Positions 16,955 to 25,167 of a DNA stretch of 64,000 nucleotides are shown in pieces. The stretch covers positions 1 to 64,000 of the forward strand of contig NZ_PQGA01000018.1 in assembly GCF_002917095.1 (NCBI RefSeq). Direction: 5' to 3'. A program made the translations under genes and the position numbers. This stretch comes from Paraburkholderia eburnea. GTDB lineage: Bacteria > Pseudomonadota > Gammaproteobacteria > Burkholderiales > Burkholderiaceae. Position 1 is the first letter of the stretch; every line of letters starts with the position of its first letter. The notes beneath the pieces are model-generated. The model did not search any database. It saw only the letters and a program-made list of their open reading frames with translations, and was not told the origin of the DNA.

Positions 16955-18427
16955 ATGACGTCCCTGGTAGAAGCCGATTTCCATCGTCTGCTCGATGCGT
17001 TGACCCTTTGCGTACTGCTGCATGACGCGCAAAGCAAAGCCATCGTCTGGGCCAACCGGGCCGCATGTGAAGCGCTAGGCTTTAGCGTGGACGAATTGAT
17101 TCCGCTGAAGGCGGGCGACATGACGCGGCCCGAGCCCAAATACGATCGCGCATTGGCGATTGCGGCGATGAACCGCTCGGCGACGGAAGGCCCGCAGGTC
17201 TATGAATGGTGTTACCGATCGAGGACCGGCAGCGACATGCTTTCCGAGGCGATTGCCACCACGGTTCACCTGGAAGAGCGCGATGTCGTGATGGTTCAGT
17301 TTCGCGACATCAGTGCGGAAGAAGGCATCAAACGCAAGCTGCGCGCGCACGAAACGCGGCTGCGCGAATTCATGCAGGATCTTGGCGAAGGCGTCGCGCT
17401 GCTCAACGAAGCCGCTGAAATCCAGTACATCAGCGAGTCGGGCAGGCGTCTGCTGGATCTCGCTGCGGGCGACGCGCCAGGCGCAATCGTCGATCACATC
17501 GGCGATGAGGAGGCGCAGCGCCTCTTGCAGCAACTCGCGCAGGCGCCCACCGATGGACCGTCCATCCCATGCCGTTATCGAAGCGCCGATGGCGAGCACT
17601 GGTTGCGCCTGACGTGCAGGCACATCGAACTCGAAGACGATTTGCGCGGCGTGCTGATTCACTTTCGCGATGTCACCGACGTGGTGCGAACCGAAGAGGC
17701 GCGTCGTGCCGAAGCCCGCTTGCTTGAATACGCAGGTCGTTACAACGCCATGGGCGAAATGGCCATGGCGATTGCGCACGAACTGAGTCAGCCGGTGGCG
17801 GCAATCCGCAATTTTGTGGAAGGGGCGATCCAGCGGCTTTCGAACGCGGCCCCGCTTGAATCGGTGATCTGGGGTTTGCGCGCGGCGGATCGCCAGGCCG
17901 AGCACGCCGCGACGATTATAAAAAGCGTTCGGGAATATGTCGCGCGGCGCGACCCGAATATTGCGGTCGTGGATTTGCGCACGATTCTTTCCGAAGCCGC
18001 ATGGTTCGTGCAATTGCGTGCGCGCGAGGCCAATGTGAACGTTCATGTCGAACTATCCGACGCACCGCTTTTGATCGAATGCGAGCGCGTACTGATCGGC
18101 CAGGTCGTGCTGAATCTGGCATTCAACGCGATCGACGCGCTGGCTTCGGCGGAAAGCGCGCAAAAGGCATTGACCATCGGCGCTTGCATGAATGAAGGCC
18201 AGGCACTCGTTTTCGTACGCGATAACGGTCCGGGTATTTCGGAAGGGCACGAGCGCCTCTTCGACGGATTTTCTTCGTCGAAGGAGACGGGAAACGGCAT
18301 TGGCTTGTCGCTCTGCAAAAGCATCATCGCGCGGCACGGTGGCGTGATTCGTGCGCTTCCGGTGACGGCGGGCGGGCTCGAATGCCGCTTCTGGTTACCG
18401 CTTGCTGGCGTCACGGCAGCGAATTGA
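16955..18427 (+). CDS. soluble PAS-PAS sensor histidine kinase (FixL/TodS-like)
   Basis: A 490-aa cytoplasmic kinase without membrane segments. It has two PAS domains (about 8-120 and 135-245), then a HisKA domain with phospho-acceptor His275 (IAHELSQPVAAI). The ATPase domain carries the N box NLAFNAIDA, G1 DNGPGIS and G2 GNGIGLSLC. The HELSQP H-box is typical of kinases that pair with FixJ-like regulators. The ATG at 16955 (AAGAGAA upstream) is chosen over an earlier in-frame start. PAS1 is the likely sensor of IAA or an intermediate. The partner is probably the orphan regulator at 11988. It converges with the tautomerase gene. Confidence 0.85.
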   Translation: MTSLVEADFHRLLDALTLCVLLHDAQSKAIVWANRAACEALGFSVDELIPLKAGDMTRPEPKYDRALAIAAMNRSATEGPQVYEWCYRSRTGSDMLSEAIATTVHLEERDVVMVQFRDISAEEGIKRKLRAHETRLREFMQDLGEGVALLNEAAEIQYISESGRRLLDLAAGDAPGAIVDHIGDEEAQRLLQQLAQAPTDGPSIPCRYRSADGEHWLRLTCRHIELEDDLRGVLIHFRDVTDVVRTEEARRAEARLLEYAGRYNAMGEMAMAIAHELSQPVAAIRNFVEGAIQRLSNAAPLESVIWGLRAADRQAEHAATIIKSVREYVARRDPNIAVVDLRTILSEAAWFVQLRAREANVNVHVELSDAPLLIECERVLIGQVVLNLAFNAIDALASAESAQKALTIGACMNEGQALVFVRDNGPGISEGHERLFDGFSSSKETGNGIGLSLCKSIIARHGGVIRALPVTAGGLECRFWLPLAGVTAAN

Positions 18428-18441
18428 CGTGTCGGCGGAAT

Positions 18442-18828
18442 TCAGCGGCCCAGCGATTTCGCCGTTTTTCCGCCAAGACCAAAATCCGTATTCGGAATGT
18501 CCTTGATCATCACGCGTGTGCAGTCGATCGGCGTATCCAGAACGCTGGCGCTCGTTTCGGATAGCGCTTGAATAAGCGCACGTTTCTGTTCATCGGTGCG
18601 GCCCGCTATCAGGACGGCGATGATGACGGGCAGCGAGGGCGGTGTGCCTTCGGATGCAGCCCGACCGCCAATGCCGTAATCGCTGGCGGGAAGCTCGCTC
18701 AACAGGATGCGGACCGATTCCGCCGGCGCGCCGATGGCGCCGACCGTGGCTTGCGTGAGCTGGCCGATCAGCGCAGCTTTGCACGCCTCGGCGTGACCCG
18801 AAGGCAAATACACTTCAAGCGTGGGCAT
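18442..18828 (-). CDS. tandem-domain 4-oxalocrotonate-tautomerase-like protein
   Basis: A 128-aa protein made of two tautomerase-like halves (about 1-62 and 66-128). Both repeat the pattern: strand, helix with A/S-x-x-K-x-A-L-I, strand ending in DYGIGG or DFGLGGK. Pro1, usually the catalytic base, is exposed after Met removal (MPTLEVY); the second half has Pro only inside LPVIIAV, so probably only one half is catalytic. Single-domain 4-OTs are about 62 aa, so this is an internal duplication or fusion. It is encoded just downstream of iacD and probably belongs to the IAA or catechol route by isomerising an unsaturated or keto-enol intermediate. Confidence 0.75.
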   Translation of the reverse strand: MPTLEVYLPSGHAEACKAALIGQLTQATVGAIGAPAESVRILLSELPASDYGIGGRAASEGTPPSLPVIIAVLIAGRTDEQKRALIQALSETSASVLDTPIDCTRVMIKDIPNTDFGLGGKTAKSLGR

Positions 18829-18892
18829 AAGATAAACCGGAAGTGAGAGGGTCCCAATGCGGGATCGGGACCATTAGGGTTTAAACAGGGCT

Positions 18893-19393
18893 TTAAAGCA
18901 GGAAGCCAATAGCGTTCAGTGCATCCGTCGAATCGATCAACCGGATGACTTTCTGCGCGAGGCGCGGCTCGTCGCCGTCGAAGCGGATTCGATGCGTCAA
19001 ATCCGCGGCGAAAATCGTCGGCACGGAGCGCTTGTAGGCCACGATGATCTGCGCCGATTGCACTTCGACGACATTCGCTTCGTCGCTCGCCAGCGTAAAG
19101 CGCGACACCGTGCGCACCGTGCGCGCCGCGTCCGACGCGGAAGCGGAGTAGCCCGATGTCATGCGCTCCACGCGCTTCTCGCGCATTTCCTGATCGTCAT
19201 AGGCGTAGTTCAGCGTCGCGGCGAAATCGGTCGTGGCCGGGTCGATCGGCACGACGTAAAAGCCTTTGGTGTCCCACAACTGGAGCCACTCGCGATATTC
19301 GCGGCGATCGAGCATTTCGGCCTCGCGCCAGATGAAGCGAACCGCGCGTGAAAACGTATCCTGCGACATCAGCTTGTTGCGGTCGTCCATCAT
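18893..19393 (-). CDS. iacD: Rieske dioxygenase small (beta) subunit
   Basis: A 166-aa NTF2-like beta subunit of an aromatic-ring hydroxylating dioxygenase. Typical signatures are FIWREAEMLDRREYREWLQLW, YDDQEMREKRVERMTSG, RTVSRF and a final VIRLIDSTDAL. It forms the structural partner of the alpha subunit encoded immediately upstream, with start and stop overlapping (ATGA at 19390-19393). The cluster and pairing support IacD. Confidence 0.85.
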   Translation of the reverse strand: MMDDRNKLMSQDTFSRAVRFIWREAEMLDRREYREWLQLWDTKGFYVVPIDPATTDFAATLNYAYDDQEMREKRVERMTSGYSASASDAARTVRTVSRFTLASDEANVVEVQSAQIIVAYKRSVPTIFAADLTHRIRFDGDEPRLAQKVIRLIDSTDALNAIGFLL

Positions 19394-20667
19394 GCCTCCA
19401 TCATCTTGCGCCATTGCGCATAAGCTTCGCGCATGCCGGTCTCGTCGGTTGCGTGCGCGGTTTTTTCGCCATTGGGTGCGGTGGTTTCGCGATTCAGGCC
19501 GCGATTGACGAGAATCGGTGTATTGGCACCCGCATGGGAGCCGCGCTGCACGCGCTCCCACGCTTCCGCATCATCGGGGCTGCCGAAACCGAACGGGCCC
19601 TGGAAGTGTTCGTGGATACGCAGGCGCACGCGATTGGCTTCTTCGGGACCGCCATTCATGGCGAGCGCAACGTGACGAATTTCAGTCTCGTCGGCAGAGA
19701 TCGGCCGCAGGACGCGAAAGAACGCCATCGACAGCGCGAGATTGGGGAACAGGTTGAGATTGAAGCCCACGCCCATGAGCGAGCGCACGATACGGCGCAC
19801 CTCTTCGGGCGAGTGCTTTTCGGCGAGTTGCGCGGCGAGATCGTCGAAACGCTCGGGCAGCGGCGCACCGTCATCCTGATCGAGATCGACGAGTTCGGGC
19901 ACGAGCACGGCGAGGCTATGGCCGTTGCCAAGCGAGCGGCAGAAAGCCTGATCGCTGGTCATGAAGCTCGTGATGACCGCCGTGGTTTCTTCGTCGATCG
20001 ACTTGAGCCACGACTTGTGCACGACCGGGAAGTGATAGAGATCGGTCGTGTTTTCGAGCTGGATCTTCCAGTTACCCTTGAAGCGGAATTTATGTTCGCC
20101 GTTCGCCTTGACCGGATAACCCGCGCCTTGTTTCATGAACAGATCGATCCATGGCTTCGCACCGCCGAGGAAGTCTTCGAGCGGTTCGATTTCCGCATTG
20201 AAGCTCGCGAAAATCAGGCCCTGATAAACGCCGACACGCAGCTTTTCCAGCGGCAGATCGCCCTTTTCGCAAACGCCTTCGTAGCCGTCGCCATAGGGCA
20301 GCGCGCGCAGCGTCCCGTCGAGCGCGTAGGACCAACTGTGATAGGGACACGTGAAGCCTTTCGCGTTGCCCTTGTGCTCTTCACATACCGTCGCGCCGCG
20401 ATGGCGGCAGCGGTTTTGCAGGACATTGATGGCGCCCGTCTTGTCACGCACGACGATCACCGGCTGGCGGCCGATGGTGGTGGTGCGGAAATCGCCGGGA
20501 TTAGGCAGCTCGCTTTCGTGCGCCACCCAGATCCACGTCTTGTAGAAGATGCGTTCGAGTTCGGCTTCGAACAGCGCCGGATCGTAGTAGAGAGACGGCG
20601 CGATGCGGTCGGCCTCTGCGAGGCCGTGCAGCGAGCTCGTGTCGATGCTTTGCCAGGTTTCGCTCAT
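19390..20667 (-). CDS. iacC: Rieske dioxygenase large (alpha) subunit
   Basis: A 425-aa alpha subunit. The N-terminal Rieske [2Fe-2S] domain has CRHRGATVC and CPYHSWSY; the catalytic domain has the mononuclear-iron site in ENTTDLYHFPVVH. It oxidises an indole-derived intermediate of IAA, the electrons coming from the reductase IacF (21789-22760). The start lacks a good Shine-Dalgarno sequence, and a 12-bp direct repeat sits in the leader (20690-20718). Divergent from a LysR gene, 154 bases apart. Confidence 0.88.
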   Translation of the reverse strand: MSETWQSIDTSSLHGLAEADRIAPSLYYDPALFEAELERIFYKTWIWVAHESELPNPGDFRTTTIGRQPVIVVRDKTGAINVLQNRCRHRGATVCEEHKGNAKGFTCPYHSWSYALDGTLRALPYGDGYEGVCEKGDLPLEKLRVGVYQGLIFASFNAEIEPLEDFLGGAKPWIDLFMKQGAGYPVKANGEHKFRFKGNWKIQLENTTDLYHFPVVHKSWLKSIDEETTAVITSFMTSDQAFCRSLGNGHSLAVLVPELVDLDQDDGAPLPERFDDLAAQLAEKHSPEEVRRIVRSLMGVGFNLNLFPNLALSMAFFRVLRPISADETEIRHVALAMNGGPEEANRVRLRIHEHFQGPFGFGSPDDAEAWERVQRGSHAGANTPILVNRGLNRETTAPNGEKTAHATDETGMREAYAQWRKMMEA

Positions 20668-20689
20668 GATTGTGAGGGTATCGAGGTAA

Positions 20690-20718
20690 ATGCGGGGTTG
20701 TATGCGGGGTTATATGCG
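20690..20718. repeat. 12-bp direct repeat in the iacC leader
   Basis: Two full copies and five bases of a third copy of ATGCGGGGTTRT lie head to tail 23 bases upstream of the iacC start, on its untranslated leader. They could be regulator half-sites or act on translation. Confidence 0.75.
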
Positions 20719-20784
20719 TAAGTCGCGCGGATGAAGAGCACGTACTGGGAGTGTCGTCGCGCTCGTGTCATGCGTCAAATTGAT

Positions 20785-20794
20785 CTAAAATTAG
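20785..20794. promoter_or_regulatory. possible LysR operator half in the iacC/lysR gap
   Basis: CTAAAATTAG, an AT-rich imperfect palindrome 27 bases before the LysR start in the divergent gap, fits an LTTR autoregulatory site. It is seen by eye only. Confidence 0.35.
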
Positions 20795-20821
20795 TCGATA
20801 CATAAATCAGATGGATATCAC

Positions 20822-21844
20822 ATGCAAACGCTCGATGGCGTCGACCTGAACCTGCTGCGGGTCTTCCTCGCAATCGTCGAAGAGCAGAGCCTGACGAAGG
20901 CGGGCGAACGGCTCGCGCTTTCGCAGCCCGCGATGAGTTATTCGCTAGCGCGTCTGCGCGCCTTATTCGACGACCCGTTGTTTGTCAGAACGCGGCACGG
21001 CATGCAACCCACGCCGATCTCGCAGGAACTGGCCGTGATCGTTGCGCGCGCACTCGATTCGGTGCGCGAGGCGCTTAGGTATGCGGAGCGTTTCGAGCCG
21101 CAGGTGAGCACGCGGGCGTTCAGGCTGTCCTTATCCGATGCCGGCGAAATGGCCTATTTGCCGTCGATCTGCGAGGAGGTGAAGCGGCTCGCGCCGCGCA
21201 TCAAGATTTGTATCGAGCCGCAACCGGTCGGCCAGATCGAGGAGGCGCTGCGATCGCGCAAGCTCGACTTCGCGATTGGCAATCTGCCGGAATTGACGTC
21301 GCGCACGCGCCATCAAGTGCTGTTCGAGGAGGGCTATGTCTGCGTGCGCCGACGTCGGCCCGAAATGGCGAAGCGCCACAAGCTCACGCTCGCGGAGTTC
21401 GTGGAAGGCTCGCACGTCCTGATCCGCTCGGTCGAGCATAGCCATCACGCCATCGACGACGCGCTGCGATCGAAGGGCGTGGCGCGCAACATCGGGCTGG
21501 AAGTGCCACACTTCGTCGCGCTACCGGGCGTGCTGGCCGTGACGGACCTCATTGCGACCTTGCCGCGCCGTCTGGCCGAACTGCTGGCGCGAGGCGGCGG
21601 GTTTGAGATTTTCGAATTGCCCGTACCCATCCCCTCGGCTGCGGTGACGATGCACTGGCACGAGCACTTTCACGAGGATGAAGGGATTGCCTGGATGCGC
21701 GACCTGCTGATGAATATCATGCGTCGCTTTGCTGGGCCGGCGGGCGCTGGCGTTAGCACGAGCGCCACTGCCAGAAAGAAACCTGCCGTCAAACGTCCAG
21801 GATCAGCACGGGCGAGCGCGAGCGAGAAACGCAGCAGCAAATAA
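20822..21844 (+). CDS. LysR-family regulator of the iac cluster
   Basis: A 340-aa LTTR. HTH: LNLLRVFLAIVEEQSLTKAG ... SQPAMSYSLARLR; the effector domain covers about 95-300. The last 35 residues form an Ala/Ser/Lys/Arg-rich basic tail unusual for the family. It is divergent from iacC and so probably activates iacC-iacD in response to IAA or an intermediate. The final 56 bases overlap the 3' end of iacF on the other strand; the tail is exactly this overlapping part plus some upstream codons. Confidence 0.85.
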   Translation: MQTLDGVDLNLLRVFLAIVEEQSLTKAGERLALSQPAMSYSLARLRALFDDPLFVRTRHGMQPTPISQELAVIVARALDSVREALRYAERFEPQVSTRAFRLSLSDAGEMAYLPSICEEVKRLAPRIKICIEPQPVGQIEEALRSRKLDFAIGNLPELTSRTRHQVLFEEGYVCVRRRRPEMAKRHKLTLAEFVEGSHVLIRSVEHSHHAIDDALRSKGVARNIGLEVPHFVALPGVLAVTDLIATLPRRLAELLARGGGFEIFELPVPIPSAAVTMHWHEHFHEDEGIAWMRDLLMNIMRRFAGPAGAGVSTSATARKKPAVKRPGSARASASEKRSSK

Positions 21845-22760
21845 CCTTGTTTCCGGCGCGTTCGGCCTTGCTCAGGCAGTGGTCGCGATGGTCTGGATCG
21901 CCTTCGACCACGTCGATCATGCAGGTGCCGCACACACCTTCGCCGCACGACGTATCGATTTCGATGCCGATGGCGGCGAGCGCATCGACAATCGTCTGAT
22001 CTTTTCCGACGCGCACGACCTGGCCGCTGCTCGCCACTTTGACGTCGAATTCGCCTTGCGCCGCGCCCATATCCACGGCGGCGGGATCGGCGCCGAAACG
22101 CTCCAGATGCACTTGCGTGACGGCGGGCATGGACTCGCCGACGGCCACGACTTCGTCCATGAACGGAGCCGGGCCGCAGGTATAGATGTGGGTGCCGTCT
22201 TGCACGCCATCCAGACATTCGCGCAACGCGGCCCCCAGATCGCCGCTGCCGACGCCGAAATGAAATCGCACATGAGACGCGAACGGCGCCTGCGAGAGCA
22301 CGGGGAGAAAGGCCGCATGCGCTTCGCTACGCGCGAAGTAATGCAGTACGAACGGTTCGGAGCGCGCTGCCAGCCGGTATGCCATCGACAGCAGCGGCGT
22401 GATGCCGATGCCTGCACCAACCAGCACATGCGCGCGTGCTTCGGTGTCCAGGCGAAAGAGATTGCGCGGCTGTCCGACCAGCAGTTCGCAGCCGATGCCT
22501 ACGTCGTCGTGCAGTGAGCGGGAGCCGCCGCGCGATTCGGGTTCCCGTTTGACGGCGAAGAGCTGGAAATCGCTGAACGCCGGGTCGCCGCACAGCGAAT
22601 ATTGTCGGGTGACGCCGGACGGCGCGGTGACGTCGATATGCGCACCAGGCTCATAAATCTCGAATGGCTTTCCATCGACGCGTGCGATGCGAAACGAACG
22701 AATACCGTGAGCTTCGTCGCGAATGCTATCGACGCGGACCTTGAACGTGTTGGCTTGCAT
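21789..22760 (-). CDS. iacF: Rieske-oxygenase reductase (phthalate dioxygenase reductase type)
   Basis: A 323-aa electron-transfer protein. It has an N-terminal flavin domain (RQYSLCGDP), an NAD domain (VGAGIGITPLLSMA and YTCGPAPFM) and a C-terminal plant-type [2Fe-2S] ferredoxin domain (CGEGVCGTC followed by a distal Cys in DHCLS). This order matches class IA reductases such as VanB or phthalate dioxygenase reductase. It delivers NADH electrons to IacC/IacD. The ATG at 22760 fits the family's N-terminus, but no strong ribosome-binding site is seen. The 3' end overlaps the convergent LysR gene by 56 bases. Confidence 0.85.
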   Translation of the reverse strand: MQANTFKVRVDSIRDEAHGIRSFRIARVDGKPFEIYEPGAHIDVTAPSGVTRQYSLCGDPAFSDFQLFAVKREPESRGGSRSLHDDVGIGCELLVGQPRNLFRLDTEARAHVLVGAGIGITPLLSMAYRLAARSEPFVLHYFARSEAHAAFLPVLSQAPFASHVRFHFGVGSGDLGAALRECLDGVQDGTHIYTCGPAPFMDEVVAVGESMPAVTQVHLERFGADPAAVDMGAAQGEFDVKVASSGQVVRVGKDQTIVDALAAIGIEIDTSCGEGVCGTCMIDVVEGDPDHRDHCLSKAERAGNKVICCCVSRSRSPVLILDV

Positions 22761-22927
22761 GATGACACCGGCTGGGGAGGACGTTGACTGTGATGCCACG
22801 AAGGGCAGTGTGTGGACGCAGCTTATCGATTCCCCATCGATCCGGCAAATTGATGAAAATTAGGTTTATGAATTCATTCCATGGATATCTGGCGGACTGG
22901 CTGACACCCATCCGGCGCTGACCGGCG

Positions 22928-23854
22928 CTAGACGGTACGAAGATTTTGATTCATCCAGTCTCCCATCCCCTGAACGACAAGGCCGCGCTGCGCATTGAAC
23001 GTACTCTCTTTGTCCCATGCCACGCCGCGTCCTTCGGCAAAGACGACCCGGTATTTGCGGATCGGGGCGTCTGGCGCTTCAGCCAACTCCTGTTTCAACG
23101 CCGGTACGCTCCATTCCGTGCGATGCAGTTTGACGTTCAACAGCGTGTCGAGCGCATCCGCAAGTCGGCGATAAGTCACCGTATCGCCCGCTACGTGCAC
23201 GACCTGATTCACGATTCGCGGCTCCGAGAGCAGAATCTCTGCCGTCAATGCCCCGATGTCCTCCGACGTCGTCACCGTTACCGCATTTTCCCAGCTACCC
23301 AGGGCGTGCACGCTGTTTTCCTTTAGATTCACGACACCAAAAATCGGTTCGAACAGGAAGCTCATAAACATCCCCGTCGACACGATGACCCATTCGGTCT
23401 TCTCCTGCGAGCGCAGGAGCGCCCGCACGTCCAGTTGCTCGTCGAACAGATCCTGCGCGCTGCCTTTGCCAATCACGTCGTAGTCCACGCCGAATTGCCA
23501 CGGGAAGTACCGTTGAACACCCGCTTCCAATACAGCCCGTGCGATCTTCATCTGTACGCCCGGACCGCCCACGAAACCGGTGCACGAAACGACGGTATCG
23601 AAGCGGGCGAAGATATCGGCTAGTGCAGCAACGGACTGCGCGGCGAGATCGCCTGGCACGATATCAACGCCGAGTTCGCGCAATGATTCGATATCCTTAT
23701 GTTTGTCGGGATTCGCGGATGCGATAGTCGACGGACGCAGCAGTACCGAAATGGCAACGCCCGGCACTTTGCCCACGCGTCGAACGAGATTGCGCAGCAC
23801 AGCCATGCCGAGTTCGCCTGCGCCTAAAACGAGAATTGCCTTGTCGTGATGCAT
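22928..23854 (-). CDS. NmrA-like NAD(P)-binding protein
   Basis: A 308-aa atypical SDR of the NmrA/isoflavone-reductase group. It has the N-terminal dinucleotide motif VLGAGELGMAVLRNL, a conserved YFPWQFGVDYD region, and an STGMFMSFLFEP core. Such proteins are either aromatic reductases or redox-sensing regulators. The ATG at 23854 has AGGGG upstream; the longer frame is unsupported. It is divergent from the LysR gene at 24065, its likely regulator. Confidence 0.75.
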   Translation of the reverse strand: MHHDKAILVLGAGELGMAVLRNLVRRVGKVPGVAISVLLRPSTIASANPDKHKDIESLRELGVDIVPGDLAAQSVAALADIFARFDTVVSCTGFVGGPGVQMKIARAVLEAGVQRYFPWQFGVDYDVIGKGSAQDLFDEQLDVRALLRSQEKTEWVIVSTGMFMSFLFEPIFGVVNLKENSVHALGSWENAVTVTTSEDIGALTAEILLSEPRIVNQVVHVAGDTVTYRRLADALDTLLNVKLHRTEWSVPALKQELAEAPDAPIRKYRVVFAEGRGVAWDKESTFNAQRGLVVQGMGDWMNQNLRTV

Positions 23855-24064
23855 GTGTGCCCCTGCAGGAAAACAGAATGTCGAAGGAAGAGTCGTTCGA
23901 ACCCGGTTGCCGTTGCACCGGAAAGAACATCTCATGAACGATCCGCAGTGTAGTGGCACACACTCGTCACATTGTTCGCCGTGCCTGAATACTGAATGCA
24001 GAGTGGGGCAGTAACATAGCGGTTCTGCAAACGTCTGCCCTCAAACTCGCTACGTGGTCTGCTT

Positions 24065-24967
24065 ATGGACAAACTTCAGGCAATGACAGTATTCGTCAGG
24101 GTCGTTGAGGCGCAGAGCTTCAGCAAAGCGGCCGAGACCTTGTCGATGCCCCGTTCGTCGGTCACGGCGATCATCAAGAACCTGGAGGCTCACCTGGGGA
24201 CGCCTCTGCTCAGGCGGAGCACGCGAACACTGAGTCTGACCGATGCGGGCGCGCGTTACTTTGCGTCGTGTCAGGCCATTCTGTCCGAGATTGCGAGGGC
24301 TGAAAACGATCTATCGGTTGAAGTGGCGCAGCTACGCGGACGCGTGCGGGTCGATATGCCCGGACTGATCGGCCGGTCCATCGTGTTGCCGCGCTTGCGG
24401 GAATTCGAGGCGCGCTTCCCGGATATCGATCTGGTGCTCGGTCTAAGCGATCGTCCGGCCGATCTGATCTATGACGGGATAGATTGCGTCATCCGCACCG
24501 GCGAACTGATCGACTCGACACTCGTTGCGCGTCGACTCGGCCAGTTGAACTGGATCACCTGTGCATCGCCGCGTTATCTCAGTCTGCACGGCGAACCCGA
24601 GTCCGTTAGCGCGCTACAGGGTCATCGCGTCGTCAACTACATTGCGAATGCGACGGGTCGTCCTCTGGACTGGCGTTTTAGCGTCGATGGCGAAACAGTC
24701 GTCATGACGATGACCAGCCGGTTCGCGGTCAACGAAACCGAAGCCTATCTGCAGTGCGGGCTTGAAGGGCTAGGCCTGATCCAGTTATCGGAGTTCGCGG
24801 CCTTTCCCTATCTTCAAAGCGGGCGCTTGAAGGAAGTGCTGACGAACGCGAGATGTTTGCCCGTGCCGGTCTCCATTCTTTATCCGGATGGCCGAAACGC
24901 AACCGCTGCGCTCAAGGCGTTTGTCGGCTGGATCATCGAGATCACCGGGCCCGCCCTGTCGCGCTAA
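24065..24967 (+). CDS. LysR-family regulator
   Basis: A 300-aa LTTR of the CrgA/DsdC-like class. HTH: MTVFVRVVEAQSFSKAAETL and MPRSSVTAIIKNLEAHLG; effector domain from about 90. It lies between the divergent NmrA-like gene and the co-directional Old Yellow Enzyme gene, a typical layout for regulators of electrophile- or quinone-responsive reductases. Confidence 0.88.
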   Translation: MDKLQAMTVFVRVVEAQSFSKAAETLSMPRSSVTAIIKNLEAHLGTPLLRRSTRTLSLTDAGARYFASCQAILSEIARAENDLSVEVAQLRGRVRVDMPGLIGRSIVLPRLREFEARFPDIDLVLGLSDRPADLIYDGIDCVIRTGELIDSTLVARRLGQLNWITCASPRYLSLHGEPESVSALQGHRVVNYIANATGRPLDWRFSVDGETVVMTMTSRFAVNETEAYLQCGLEGLGLIQLSEFAAFPYLQSGRLKEVLTNARCLPVPVSILYPDGRNATAALKAFVGWIIEITGPALSR

Positions 24968-25167
24968 ACCTCAGCGATGCCTCGCAGGCATACCTCCCAG
25001 CCAACAAGGTCTTTCTATTTCCCGGCCTGAATCGCTAGATTGCCTATCAGACGGCGCGGCGACGAACAGTCGCCTCCAAGGTCTCCGGGACATTGAGTGT
25101 TGCCCATGCCTTGAGCTGATCCCCGCGGATCGCGCGCTCCCTGTTGCGAAACTCTCAAGGAAAGACC

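Noticed and set aside
19348..20721. 457-aa plus-strand frame opposite iacC/iacD
   Set aside because: It is an antisense shadow of the Rieske genes, which have clear metal motifs and overlap-coupled starts.
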